From NCBI RefSeq assembly GCF_003121625.1, contig NZ_QDDJ01000007.1:124001-188000 (forward strand): a stretch of DNA of 64,000 nt, read 5' to 3'. The notes under the pieces were generated by a model. It had not been told where the DNA came from and ran no database searches. It worked only from the letters and a program-made list of their open reading frames with translations. Each line of letters opens with the position of its first letter. The stretch's first letter is position 1. The translations under genes were made by a program, and so were the position numbers. This stretch comes from Ornithinimicrobium cavernae (lineage in GTDB: Bacteria; Actinomycetota; Actinomycetes; Actinomycetales; Dermatophilaceae). Shown here piece by piece: positions 9,336-17,890 of this stretch.

Positions 9336-12300
9336 CGTCCAGCACCCCCGCCACGGGGGAGGCGGCCGAGCCGGAGAGCGGCGGCGCCCGCCTCCACGCG
9401 CCCGACACCCCCGTGACCCCAGAGGACATGGCCGCCGTCCACGGCCCGGTCCGGGCGACGCGCGCGCAGGTGGCCCTCGACCACACGTTCTTCGCCCTGC
9501 GTGACCCGGACGCGCTCGTGGCGACCGCGCTGCGCACGAAGTCCGTCCACGCCCGCGAGATCCTGGCCCAGCTCGCCTGGCCGGGCCACACCCCGTCCGA
9601 GGTGGAGCGGTGGGCGGCCTCGGGTGCGCCGTGGCCGGCGCTGCAGGACGGGATGGACCCGGGCTGGATCGGTCGCTACGGCCAGGTGCTGGCCCTGCAG
9701 ACCGGCCGGCCCGAGGAGCGGGCCGCAGGACGGGCCGCGGTGGAGGCGGTCCTGGCCGCCGGCCTCGACGAGCAGCTGCCGGAACGGGTGACCGAGCTGC
9801 TGCTGCAGCTCAGGGTCGCCGACCGGGACCGGGACGGCGCCCTGGACCTGCTCGAGCACCCTGCCGTCCGTGCGCCGATGGCCCAGGCGGTGCGGGCAGA
9901 CCTGGCCAACCCGGTGCTCTTCCCCGGTGACACCGACGAGCGGGCCTGGCTGGACGCGCTCGACGAGGCGCTCGGCAGCGAGGGGATGGCTCCGCTCGCG
10001 CTGCTCCCGCCCGGCGCGTCGCAGGAGGCGGTCTTCGACAGGTTGTCGGCTCCCGGGGCGGAGCCGGTCGACGCGCCCCAGCTGGTGACCGTGCTGATAA
10101 GCTCCTTCCGGCCCGGTCCGCCGCTGCTCACCGCCCTCCGGGCGCTGCGGGAGCAGACCTGGGGCAACCTGGAGATCCTCGTCGTCGACGACGCCTCGGG
10201 ACCGGCGTATGCCGCCCTGCTGGCTCAGGCGGAGGCGCTCGACCCCCGGATCCGGGTGATCCGCAAGGCCATCAACGGAGGCACCTACCGGGCGCGGAAC
10301 ACCGCCATGCGGCAGGCCAGTGGCGACTTCCTCACGGTGCTCGACTCCGACGACTGGCTCCACCCGCAGGCCATCGAGGTCGCGGTGCGGACCCTGCTCG
10401 CCCAGCCGGGGGCGATGGCGACCCGGGGGCAGGGCGTGCGGATCAGCGAGGACCTGGAGCTCAACCGCCCGGGCTACCTGCCCCGCGTCACGTCCGCGCC
10501 CTCGCTGCTGGTGCGGGTGCACCCGGTCGTGGACCGGATCGGCTACTTCGACCCCACGAGCAAGAGCGCCGACACGGAGTACGCCCGCCGCATCCAGGCC
10601 GCGTTCGGCCGGCGCGCCGTCCGCGACCTCCCCGTGGTGGTCACCTTCCTGCGCGGCGGCGACACGCTCTCCTCCAGCGAGTTCTCCCGCGGCTGGCGGC
10701 ACAGCGCCCGGCACGCCTACAAGGGCGCCTACGGGGTGTGGCACCGGCGGATCAGCACGGGCGATGAGTGGGACCCGTTCCTCGACCCCGCCGCGCCGCG
10801 TCGCTTCCCCGAACCGCGCCGGTGGGCCAAGCCCGTCGCGCCGGACCTCGGCGCGCCCCGCCACTTCGACCTGTGCCTGGCCGGCGACTGGCGCCGGTGG
10901 GGCGGGCCGCAGCGCTCGATGATGGAGGAGATCACCGCTGCCCGGCGGGCGGGTCTGCGGGTGGCGATCATGCACCTCGAGGCCTTCCGGTTCATGACGA
11001 CCAAGGACCACACCCTGTGCTCGGCGGTGCTCGCCCTGGTCGACTCCGGGGAGGTCGAGTGGGTCCACCCGGACGACGACGTCGACATCGACGTGCTCAT
11101 GGTCCGCTATCCCCCGATCCTGCAGTACCCACCGCTGCCGGGACGACGCACGGTGCGCGCCCGCCACGTCCTGGTCATGGCCAACCAGGCGCCCCTCGAG
11201 CCCGACGGGTCGGACCAGCGCTATGTGGTGCGCGACGTCACCGAGCGCACCCGCGAGCTGTTCGGCCGGGACCCGCTGTGGGTGCCACAGGGCCCGACGA
11301 TCCGCCGGGTGCTCCGGGAGCAGGACCCGACCGTCCGGATGACTCCCTGGGACAACCCGGGGCTGATCGACGTCGAGGAGTGGGCCGTCCGGGAGCACGT
11401 GGCCCCGGGCGCCGACGGGAGGCCGGTGGTCGTCGGCCGCTACTCGCGCGACAACGTCATCAAGTTCGCACCGACCCTCGACCAGATCATCACCGGCTAC
11501 GACTTCGGAGCCGGCTACGAGGTCCGGATGATGGGGGCCCAGAACACCCTCGCCAAGCTCCTCCGCGCGCAGGAGCAGACGCTGACGGACCTGCCTGACA
11601 ACTGGGTGCTGGTGCGGCACAAGGCGGTTGATGTCATCGACTACCTCGCCGGCCTGGACTTCTTCCTCTATCTGGACAACCCGGACATGCACGAGGCGTT
11701 CGGCCGCACGATCCTGGAGGCCGCGGCCAGCGGGGTCCTCACCATCGCGCACCCCAAGCACGAGCCGGTGTTCGGTGAGACCGTCGACTACGCGCTCCCG
11801 GGCGAGGCGCAGGCACTGATCGCCTCCTACGTCGCCGATCCCGAGCGGTATGCCGCACGCGTCGCCAGGTCGCGGGCCCTGGTCCAGGAACGGTTCAGCC
11901 ACGGACAGTTCGTGGACCGGATCGCGGCGCTCTCCGGCGAGGCGGTCCCGGGCGAGGCGCTCGCCGGGGAGGTGGACGCGTTGGCCGCCGACACCGCGGT
12001 GGACAGGACTCCGGCGGAGGGTGACGGACCGCGGGGGGCGCAGGACACGACGGGCGCGCAGCCGGTGGTGCGGGTCCTCCCGGTGCGACCGGGGTCGGAC
12101 GGTGCGCCGGTGGTGGTGGCGGAGGAGCCCTGGCAGGTGCGCGCGGTGGCCATCCGCTCAGCAGCCGACGCGACCCGCGCCGACCACCTCGCGGTGGTCC
12201 ACGCCCCCGGCTCCGACGAGCAGGTGGCGCAGTGGCTGGGCGAGCAGCTGGCCGCCCACCCCGGCGACGGGCTGCCCCACGCGCTGCTGGACACTGCCCC

Positions 12301-12541
12301 CTCGCCGGTCGCGGCCCTGGTCACCTGCCGCGACCGCCTCGTCCACGTCGCCAGCCGGCTGCCGGCCGACGAGGGGGACCAGGGCCCACCTGCCCCTCGC
12401 CGCGACACCACGGTGCAGGTGGACCTGCCGGGCGCGGAGGCGGAGCTCGTGACGCTGGCTGACATCGTCGTGCCGGAGGGCTGGACCGCGTCCGCCGGGT
12501 GGGCCACCTCCCCGCACCCGGACGACGAGCAGGTGCGCTGA
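9332..12541 (+). CDS. Bifunctional glycosyltransferase: GT2 domain plus GT-B-like domain
   Basis: A 1069-residue protein starting at GTG 9332, overlapping the upstream stop. A helical leader (about 1-245) precedes a GT2 domain (about 248-400: QLVTVLISSFRPGPPL, LEILVVDDASGP, TVLDSDDWLH). After a linker, residues about 510-870 resemble a GT-B, glycosyltransferase-4-like domain. That part has DLCLAGDWRRWGGPQRSMME at its start and an AFGRTILEAAASGVLTIAHP block near its end, matching the donor-binding C-terminal half. The last 200 residues are low-complexity and unassigned. Two catalytic modules in one chain suggest that one protein adds two sugars, or alternates linkages, in the surface glycan. 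Confidence 0.8.
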   Translation: MTSSTPATGEAAEPESGGARLHAPDTPVTPEDMAAVHGPVRATRAQVALDHTFFALRDPDALVATALRTKSVHAREILAQLAWPGHTPSEVERWAASGAPWPALQDGMDPGWIGRYGQVLALQTGRPEERAAGRAAVEAVLAAGLDEQLPERVTELLLQLRVADRDRDGALDLLEHPAVRAPMAQAVRADLANPVLFPGDTDERAWLDALDEALGSEGMAPLALLPPGASQEAVFDRLSAPGAEPVDAPQLVTVLISSFRPGPPLLTALRALREQTWGNLEILVVDDASGPAYAALLAQAEALDPRIRVIRKAINGGTYRARNTAMRQASGDFLTVLDSDDWLHPQAIEVAVRTLLAQPGAMATRGQGVRISEDLELNRPGYLPRVTSAPSLLVRVHPVVDRIGYFDPTSKSADTEYARRIQAAFGRRAVRDLPVVVTFLRGGDTLSSSEFSRGWRHSARHAYKGAYGVWHRRISTGDEWDPFLDPAAPRRFPEPRRWAKPVAPDLGAPRHFDLCLAGDWRRWGGPQRSMMEEITAARRAGLRVAIMHLEAFRFMTTKDHTLCSAVLALVDSGEVEWVHPDDDVDIDVLMVRYPPILQYPPLPGRRTVRARHVLVMANQAPLEPDGSDQRYVVRDVTERTRELFGRDPLWVPQGPTIRRVLREQDPTVRMTPWDNPGLIDVEEWAVREHVAPGADGRPVVVGRYSRDNVIKFAPTLDQIITGYDFGAGYEVRMMGAQNTLAKLLRAQEQTLTDLPDNWVLVRHKAVDVIDYLAGLDFFLYLDNPDMHEAFGRTILEAAASGVLTIAHPKHEPVFGETVDYALPGEAQALIASYVADPERYAARVARSRALVQERFSHGQFVDRIAALSGEAVPGEALAGEVDALAADTAVDRTPAEGDGPRGAQDTTGAQPVVRVLPVRPGSDGAPVVVAEEPWQVRAVAIRSAADATRADHLAVVHAPGSDEQVAQWLGEQLAAHPGDGLPHALLDTAPSPVAALVTCRDRLVHVASRLPADEGDQGPPAPRRDTTVQVDLPGAEAELVTLADIVVPEGWTASAGWATSPHPDDEQVR

Positions 12542-12564
12542 CTCCTCGCGGTGGGGAGCTCGCT

Positions 12565-13818
12565 CTACTCCAGCTCCGCCGCGAGCCGGCCGACCAGCGC
12601 CCCCGCCCGGCGCTGCTCCACGGGCACGCTGAGCATGAGCTCCAGCAGGCGCCGGTCGTTGAACGGCAGCAGCACGCGGTGGGCGAGGTCGCCCTCACGG
12701 AAGGGACCTCCCAGCCCCTCCCAGGAGTCCAGGTCCACGATGTCCGCGCCGGCCGAGTGCAGCTCGACCGTGTCCCGGGGCAGGGTGTGTCGGGCGAACG
12801 CGCTGGCCAGCGAGTCACCCCGGGGGTAGGTGCGCCGGTAGGCGAGGGAGAACACGTCGTCACGCGACGGCTCCATCGCGCGGAGCACGCGGTGGGGCAG
12901 CTCCAGGCGGTGGGCCAGGGCGCTCGCCGCGAACAGGTCCTCCGCCTGCCCCGGCCCGTCCCGGAAGGACTCGGTCGCGAAGTGGGTGAACGCGTAGCCG
13001 CCGTCCCGGCGGTGGGGAAGGTAGGCCGCCAGGACCGCGCGGCTGCGGGTGCCCCCCGTCAGCGCGACCCCCGGACGACCGAGGTCCGACAACAACCGCG
13101 TGTGCGCCACGATCCGGCTGCGGAACTCCTCGTAGACGGCCTCAGTGCTCGAGCCGGCCGGGAGACCGTCCACGCCCGCGTCCTGTGGCTCGTCCCAGGG
13201 CCAGTAGCGGCGCACCTGCACCGTGCCGCCGTGGACCTCGAGCAGGGAGTTCGTCGGCAGGACGGTGCCGCCGGGCACCAGGGAGGCGTAGGACGCCAGC
13301 GTGGAACCGTCGTCGGAGTGCCAGACCTGCTGACTGGCCAGTGCGTCCGTCACCACGGTCAGGGACCCGTCCCCGCCGTGCACGAAGAGGGTCCAGCGGC
13401 CGCCGAGGTAGGCGGCCGCCCGCACGACGGCATCGGTCCCGGAGGCGTCAGCGGCCAGGACGGCGAGCCGGTCGGCGATGGTCTGCGTGGTGGTGGTGCG
13501 GGTGTCCACGTCCACGGGTCGTCCGATGAGCACCACCGCCCCGTCCGGACCCGTCGGACTGATCGTGATGCGGGCCCGCGCGTGGTAGTGGTAGCCACCC
13601 ACGCTGCGGGTGCGCCACCCGGCGACCTCGGCCGGCCGCGGCACGCCCGGACCACGCACCAGGTAGCCACAGCCGAAGGCGAGGTCCCCGGCCACCGACC
13701 GGACACCGTGCTCACGGTCCCGCTCCCGCACCACCGTGACCCGTTGCTGCACAGCGGTGCCGACGCGGTCCCGGACCCGGCCGACGGTGCGGGTGACCCG
13801 GTCGGGCAGCCCGGTCAC
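12565..13818 (-). CDS. Asparagine-synthetase-like protein with degenerate PP-loop
   Basis: A 417-residue protein starting at GTG 13818, overlapping the upstream gene's TGA (GTGA); the same frame upstream is shadow of that gene. It is a clear paralogue of its neighbour: both have FGCGYLVRG, YLGGRWT and a PFNDRRLLELM/PFNARGLIEIM block near the C-terminus. The N-terminal part resembles the Ntn-hydrolase half of asparagine synthetases but lacks a Cys at position 2. The ATP-pyrophosphatase loop, SGGxDS in the family, reads TGGTRSR here, losing the Asp. It may therefore be a non-catalytic partner of the upstream protein. Its place in a glycan locus suggests amidation or a related modification, but that is inference. 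Confidence 0.7.
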   Translation of the reverse strand: MTGLPDRVTRTVGRVRDRVGTAVQQRVTVVRERDREHGVRSVAGDLAFGCGYLVRGPGVPRPAEVAGWRTRSVGGYHYHARARITISPTGPDGAVVLIGRPVDVDTRTTTTQTIADRLAVLAADASGTDAVVRAAAYLGGRWTLFVHGGDGSLTVVTDALASQQVWHSDDGSTLASYASLVPGGTVLPTNSLLEVHGGTVQVRRYWPWDEPQDAGVDGLPAGSSTEAVYEEFRSRIVAHTRLLSDLGRPGVALTGGTRSRAVLAAYLPHRRDGGYAFTHFATESFRDGPGQAEDLFAASALAHRLELPHRVLRAMEPSRDDVFSLAYRRTYPRGDSLASAFARHTLPRDTVELHSAGADIVDLDSWEGLGGPFREGDLAHRVLLPFNDRRLLELMLSVPVEQRRAGALVGRLAAELE

Positions 13819-15473
13819 GGCATACTCCGGTCGGAGCTCCGCCGCAGGGGCACCCGGTCCAGTGCGCTGCGGATCCGGGGCCGCACGTGCGGGCGCGCGT
13901 GGACGAGGTCGCGCCAGGTGATGGCCTGCTCCTCGGGTGGGGGGTCGGGTCGCAGGTGGGCCGGGAGGTGGGCGTCGGACAGGGCGGGCACCGTGGCCAG
14001 CATCGCGCGCAACAGCACCTTGTCGGCGCGCTGCGCGTAGGGCAGGGACTGCATGATCTCGATGAGGCCCCGGGCGTTGAACGGCATGAGCATCCGGTGC
14101 GCGAAGTCGCCGTCCTGGTACTTCAGGTAGCCCCACTTGCCCATCCGCTGCTCCCAGTAGAAGACGTCGTGGTAGTCGTAGCCGCCGATCGCGGACGGGG
14201 TGAACTGCGCGTAGTCGAGGTAGTCGCCGAACGCCTGCTGCTCCAGCTCCGCGGGCAGGTCGCTGCGGCCCGTGACGATCTCCATCAGCCGGTGCGGGGT
14301 GAGCGGCGCGTCGGGACGCACGGTGTAGAACGTCGTGCCCAGCTCGGCGCCGATGGACTGCAGGTGCACCAGGTCGTGCGGCAGGTCGGCCCACATGGCG
14401 TGGGCCGCACCCGTCGAGCCCCGGCGGACCGGATAGGTCCGGTCGTAGATCTCGGCGAACACGCTGCCCTCCGGTGGCTGGCGCCACCGCAGCACCCGGT
14501 GCTGCACGCCCACCGAGGCGGACAGGGCGTTGGCGGTGAACACGTCCAGGGGCGCGCCCTCACCGACCAGGCCGTCGCGCGGGTTGTAGTAGGTGAACGT
14601 GAAGGAGTCCCGGCGCAGGTGCGGCAGGGCCGCGGCGAGGGTGGTGCGGCTGTCGCGACCCCCGGTCAGGCTGACGACCGGGCGGTCGATGGTGCACAGC
14701 AGTCGGGTGTGCTCCCGGAAGTAGTCGACGAACTCGTCGATGACCCGGGAGGTGTCGGTGATCTCGACGCGGTCCTGGAACGGCCAGAACCGCTCGTGCC
14801 CCACCGCGGCGGAGCGGCCGCCGAGGCGGATCCGCAACAGGTGGTTGGGCACCAGGGGCAGCACGTCCTCGTGCGTCGTCATCGTGCCCGGGAGGAAGAC
14901 CACGCCCCTGGGCCGTGCGGCCCGCAGGTCGCTCATCATCCGCACGGACGCCGGGTTGGGGTCCGCGCCGACCGCGCCGGCGACCAGGGCGGGCTGCGAC
15001 CCGAGCGCGATCCCGGCCCGGGTCGAGTAGAAGACCGCCTGGGTCGCCTGGCAGTCCGGGACGACCGTGATCTCCCCCGGCACCTCCGCGTCCGGTGCCG
15101 ACAGGGGCTCCAGGACCGCGGTCCAGCGGCCCCCCAGGTAGGCCAGGTAGCGGACCGCGGCGGCGAGCCCGCCTGCCGCCCACGTGTCGAGCGCCGTCTC
15201 GCAGACGGCCTGGCCGTCGGCCGTGCCGGCGTCCACGTCCACCGGGTGACCGAGCAGGACGACGCGGCCCGGGCCGTGCGCGCGCACGGCCGTCTGCAGG
15301 CGGGTCCGGGGGTGCAGGTGGTAGGTCAGGGCCCCCAGACGGTGCACGGGCCACCGGTCCACGAGGTCGGGAGCAGAGGCTGCGCCACCCCGGACCAGGT
15401 AGCCGCAGCCGAAGGCCCCGTCGACGACGAGGCGCTCGCGCTCCTCGTCCTCGCTGACAGTCCGCTCCGTCAC
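13815..15473 (-). CDS. Asparagine-synthetase-like protein
   Basis: A 552-residue protein. The start is GTG 15473, with GAAAGGGG about eight bases upstream on the coding strand; the frame extends to 15548 but that part lacks coding character. Residues about 15-200 resemble a glutamine-amidotransferase-type half without the N-terminal catalytic Cys. Residues about 250-480 match the asparagine-synthase ATP-pyrophosphatase domain, with SLTGGRDSRTTLAAAL as a good PP-loop. The C-terminus contains a WGYLKYQDGDFAHRMLMPFN block typical of synthetase-like proteins. It lies divergent from the TupA-like gene, 74 bp away. The substrate is unknown; adenylating a carboxylate on a uronic acid is a reasonable hypothesis given the UDP-sugar dehydrogenases nearby. 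Confidence 0.75.
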   Translation of the reverse strand: MTERTVSEDEERERLVVDGAFGCGYLVRGGAASAPDLVDRWPVHRLGALTYHLHPRTRLQTAVRAHGPGRVVLLGHPVDVDAGTADGQAVCETALDTWAAGGLAAAVRYLAYLGGRWTAVLEPLSAPDAEVPGEITVVPDCQATQAVFYSTRAGIALGSQPALVAGAVGADPNPASVRMMSDLRAARPRGVVFLPGTMTTHEDVLPLVPNHLLRIRLGGRSAAVGHERFWPFQDRVEITDTSRVIDEFVDYFREHTRLLCTIDRPVVSLTGGRDSRTTLAAALPHLRRDSFTFTYYNPRDGLVGEGAPLDVFTANALSASVGVQHRVLRWRQPPEGSVFAEIYDRTYPVRRGSTGAAHAMWADLPHDLVHLQSIGAELGTTFYTVRPDAPLTPHRLMEIVTGRSDLPAELEQQAFGDYLDYAQFTPSAIGGYDYHDVFYWEQRMGKWGYLKYQDGDFAHRMLMPFNARGLIEIMQSLPYAQRADKVLLRAMLATVPALSDAHLPAHLRPDPPPEEQAITWRDLVHARPHVRPRIRSALDRVPLRRSSDRSMP

Positions 15474-15547
15474 GCGTGGTGCCCCTTTCTGTGGTGTCCT
15501 CAAGCGTATGGTGCCCCCTACCCGTGCGCGAGGACTGGAGGATGGCA

Positions 15548-16744
15548 ATGAGGGAGAGCCTGCGTCGCAGGATCGTGCGCAAGGTCCCGGTGGTGGGATG
15601 GCGCACCGAGCTGCTCGCCAAGCGGGCGCGGCAGGTGCTGAAGCTGCGTGAGACGCTCGAGGCGAAGGACGCCACGATCGCCCGGCTCCGGGAGCAGGTC
15701 GCCCGGGAGAAGGGTGCCCGCAAGCGCGCGCAGGAGCGCCTGGCGACGGACCGGCCCGAGCACCTGGACACCGTGCCGCCGTCGTTCCGGCGCAACCTGA
15801 TCAACCTGCGCCGGGACGTCGAGGCCCTGCGCCCGCTGGACCCGGACGTCTTCCATCCGGTGCTCCAGATCCCGCGCAAGCTGCGCAACTACCGGCTGGC
15901 GGCCAGCCACGGCATCGCCGTCCCCGAGATCCTCGGCGTCTGGGGCCGGATCGAGGACCTGGACCTCTCCGGTCTCCCCGACACCTTCGTGCTCAAGTCC
16001 GACCTCGGCGCCGGCGGCCACGGCGTCTTCCCGCTGCGGCGGGTGGACGAGGACCGCTACGCGCTGGTCGGCGGTGACGAGGTGTTCACCACCGCGTCGC
16101 TCATCGAGCGCTACCGGTCCAAGAAGTCCACCGGCGGCCCCTTCTTCGCCGAGGCGTTCCTGCGTCAGCGGGTGGTCACCGAGGAGATTCCCGACGACAT
16201 CAAGATCTACTCCTCCTACGGCGAGGTCGCCATGGTGCTCCTCCGGCAGATGCCGGTGCACGCCAACCTCGACCACGCGCGCTACCGCTACACCGACGGC
16301 CGCGGGCGCGACCTGGGAGCGGACCTGGTGCACGGCGCGCGCATTGACCCGTCGATCCCGCTGCCCGAGCCGTTCGAGGAGTTCGTCGCGGTGGCCCGGC
16401 ACCTGTCCCGGGCGGTCGCCCTGCCGTTCATCCGCGTCGACGTCTACGACACGGTGGACGGGCCGGTCCTGGGTGAGCTGACCCGTGCGCCGGGCGGGCC
16501 CCAGCGCTACCGCCGCGACCACGACATGGCGATGGGCCGTGCCTGGGACGAGGCGAGGTGGCGCCTGGACCTGGACGTGATCGACGGGCGTCCGCTGCGC
16601 AACCTGCACGGACTGCACCCGGCGACCAACTACTACCCGCCCGGTCACCGGTCGCACCAGGAGGACCCCCGCGGCTGGGAGGTCGTCACGGCCGACTGCG
16701 CCCAGTGGTGCTTCGGCGGTCACCTGCCGGCGCCGCGCGACTGA
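15548..16744 (+). CDS. TupA-like ATP-grasp protein
   Basis: A 398-residue protein. I choose ATG 15548 because GGAGG at 15537-15541 is six bases away; an ATG at 15542 is too close to it. Residues about 20-60 are a Lys/Arg/Glu-rich coiled coil. From about 105 on it matches the TupA-like ATP-grasp family: NYRLAASHGIAVPEILGVWG, DTFVLKSDLGAGGHGVF (nucleotide-binding loop), IPDDIKIYSSYGEV and PFIRVDVYDTVDGPVLGELT (metal-ligand region). The family is named for teichuronopeptide synthesis and is common in capsule clusters, where it probably ligates an amino acid or peptide to a sugar acid. That fits the uronate-forming enzymes here. Confidence 0.82.
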   Translation: MRESLRRRIVRKVPVVGWRTELLAKRARQVLKLRETLEAKDATIARLREQVAREKGARKRAQERLATDRPEHLDTVPPSFRRNLINLRRDVEALRPLDPDVFHPVLQIPRKLRNYRLAASHGIAVPEILGVWGRIEDLDLSGLPDTFVLKSDLGAGGHGVFPLRRVDEDRYALVGGDEVFTTASLIERYRSKKSTGGPFFAEAFLRQRVVTEEIPDDIKIYSSYGEVAMVLLRQMPVHANLDHARYRYTDGRGRDLGADLVHGARIDPSIPLPEPFEEFVAVARHLSRAVALPFIRVDVYDTVDGPVLGELTRAPGGPQRYRRDHDMAMGRAWDEARWRLDLDVIDGRPLRNLHGLHPATNYYPPGHRSHQEDPRGWEVVTADCAQWCFGGHLPAPRD

Positions 16745-16828
16745 GGGGTGGCCCCTGCGCTCGCGGGCCCGCCGACCCTGCGGTTGTGTGGAGGGGAACC
16801 GACGACCCCACAACACGGAGGTGTGGCC

Positions 16829-17287
16829 ATGAGCCAGGTAACCGAGTCTGTCGACGTGAACGTCCCGATCCGCACGGCCTACGACCAGTGGACGCAGTTC
16901 GAGTCCTTCCCCCGGTTCATGGAGGGGGTGCAGTCGGTCACGCAGGTCACGGACACCCGCAACCACTGGGTCGTCGAGGTGGGCGGCGCCACCCGCGAGT
17001 TCGACACCGAGATCACCGAGCAGCACCCGGAGGAGCGCATCGCCTGGACCACGGTGGACGGGGACGTGAAGCAGGCCGGCGTGGTCACCTTCCACAAGCT
17101 GGACGACGCCTCGACCCGGGTCACCATCCAGATGGACTGGGACCCGCAGGGGCTCGTGGAGAAGGCCGGGGCCGCTGTCGGCGTCGACGACCGCCGGGTC
17201 AAGGGTGACGCCCAGCGCTTCAAGGAGTTCATCGAGGCACGCGGCACCGAGACCGGCGCCTGGCGCGGGGACGTCCCGCGCGCCTGA
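16829..17287 (+). CDS. SRPBCC / polyketide cyclase-like protein
   Basis: A 152-residue protein starting at ATG 16829, with GGAGGTG at 16818-16824. The sequence is a START/SRPBCC domain throughout: SVDVNVPIRTAYDQWTQFES opens it, FPRFMEGVQSVTQV follows, and the end is an amphipathic helix (KGDAQRFKEFIEARG). Such proteins bind hydrophobic ligands in a cavity; actinobacterial members of this subgroup are widespread and mostly uncharacterised. It lies between the TupA-like gene and a convergent unknown gene, and no functional link to glycan synthesis is evident. Confidence 0.8.
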   Translation: MSQVTESVDVNVPIRTAYDQWTQFESFPRFMEGVQSVTQVTDTRNHWVVEVGGATREFDTEITEQHPEERIAWTTVDGDVKQAGVVTFHKLDDASTRVTIQMDWDPQGLVEKAGAAVGVDDRRVKGDAQRFKEFIEARGTETGAWRGDVPRA

Positions 17288-17296
17288 CCCCCGCGC

Positions 17297-17890
17297 TCAG
17301 GGAGTCTCGGGACCCAGGCTGCGCAGGTAGGTGAGCGTCAGCGGGTGCTCGGGACCGAACTCCAGGAGCGCTGCCGCCCGGTAGTTGCGGCGGACCTCCC
17401 GCAACCGCCGGGCCAGGTAGGCCTCCCAGCCCGCCTCGTCGCGCAGCCGCTCCTGGCCGTCCCACTGCGCGCGGCTGAGGACGAGCTCAACCGGCCAGCC
17501 GTACTCCCGCACCGCGCCGAAGTGGTCACCGTCCACGACCAGGACCGGCCGGAACCCCGCCGTGAGGAGCTGCTCCCGGCCGATCTCCTCGAGACGTTCG
17601 GGCACCAGCTCGTCCGGGGTCCCGACCAGCGTGAGTATGACGACGGGCACGTTGTCGAGGCCCTGCCCGGCGAGCAGGTGGCCACCGTCCAGGAAGACCG
17701 TGCCGCCGATACCCTCCAGGTCCATGTCGAAGGCCCGGGACACCGCGGTCCGGGCCAGCTGGCTCTCCCGCAGCCCGGTCGCCACCCGCAGCGCCGCCGC
17801 CTCGGCGCGGGGGACGCGCCGGGCCCGGCGGACGAGGGCCAGTGCCACCCGCTCCACCGACAGCCCCTTGCCGGATCCGTTGCCCGCCAT
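17297..17890 (-). CDS. Unrecognised protein coupled to a glycosyltransferase
   Basis: A 197-residue protein starting at ATG 17890, overlapping the upstream stop by one base (TGATG). It begins MAGNGSGKGLSVERVALALV; the Gly-rich opening resembles a P-loop but lacks the Ser/Thr after the Lys. The centre has alternating beta/alpha character (GGTVFLDGGHLLAG, VPVVILTLVGTPDEL, RPVLVVDGDHFGAVREYGW) and the C-terminus is Arg-rich and helical. I recognise no family. Strict translational coupling to the two-domain glycosyltransferase upstream suggests it works with that enzyme. Confidence 0.6.
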   Translation of the reverse strand: MAGNGSGKGLSVERVALALVRRARRVPRAEAAALRVATGLRESQLARTAVSRAFDMDLEGIGGTVFLDGGHLLAGQGLDNVPVVILTLVGTPDELVPERLEEIGREQLLTAGFRPVLVVDGDHFGAVREYGWPVELVLSRAQWDGQERLRDEAGWEAYLARRLREVRRNYRAAALLEFGPEHPLTLTYLRSLGPETP

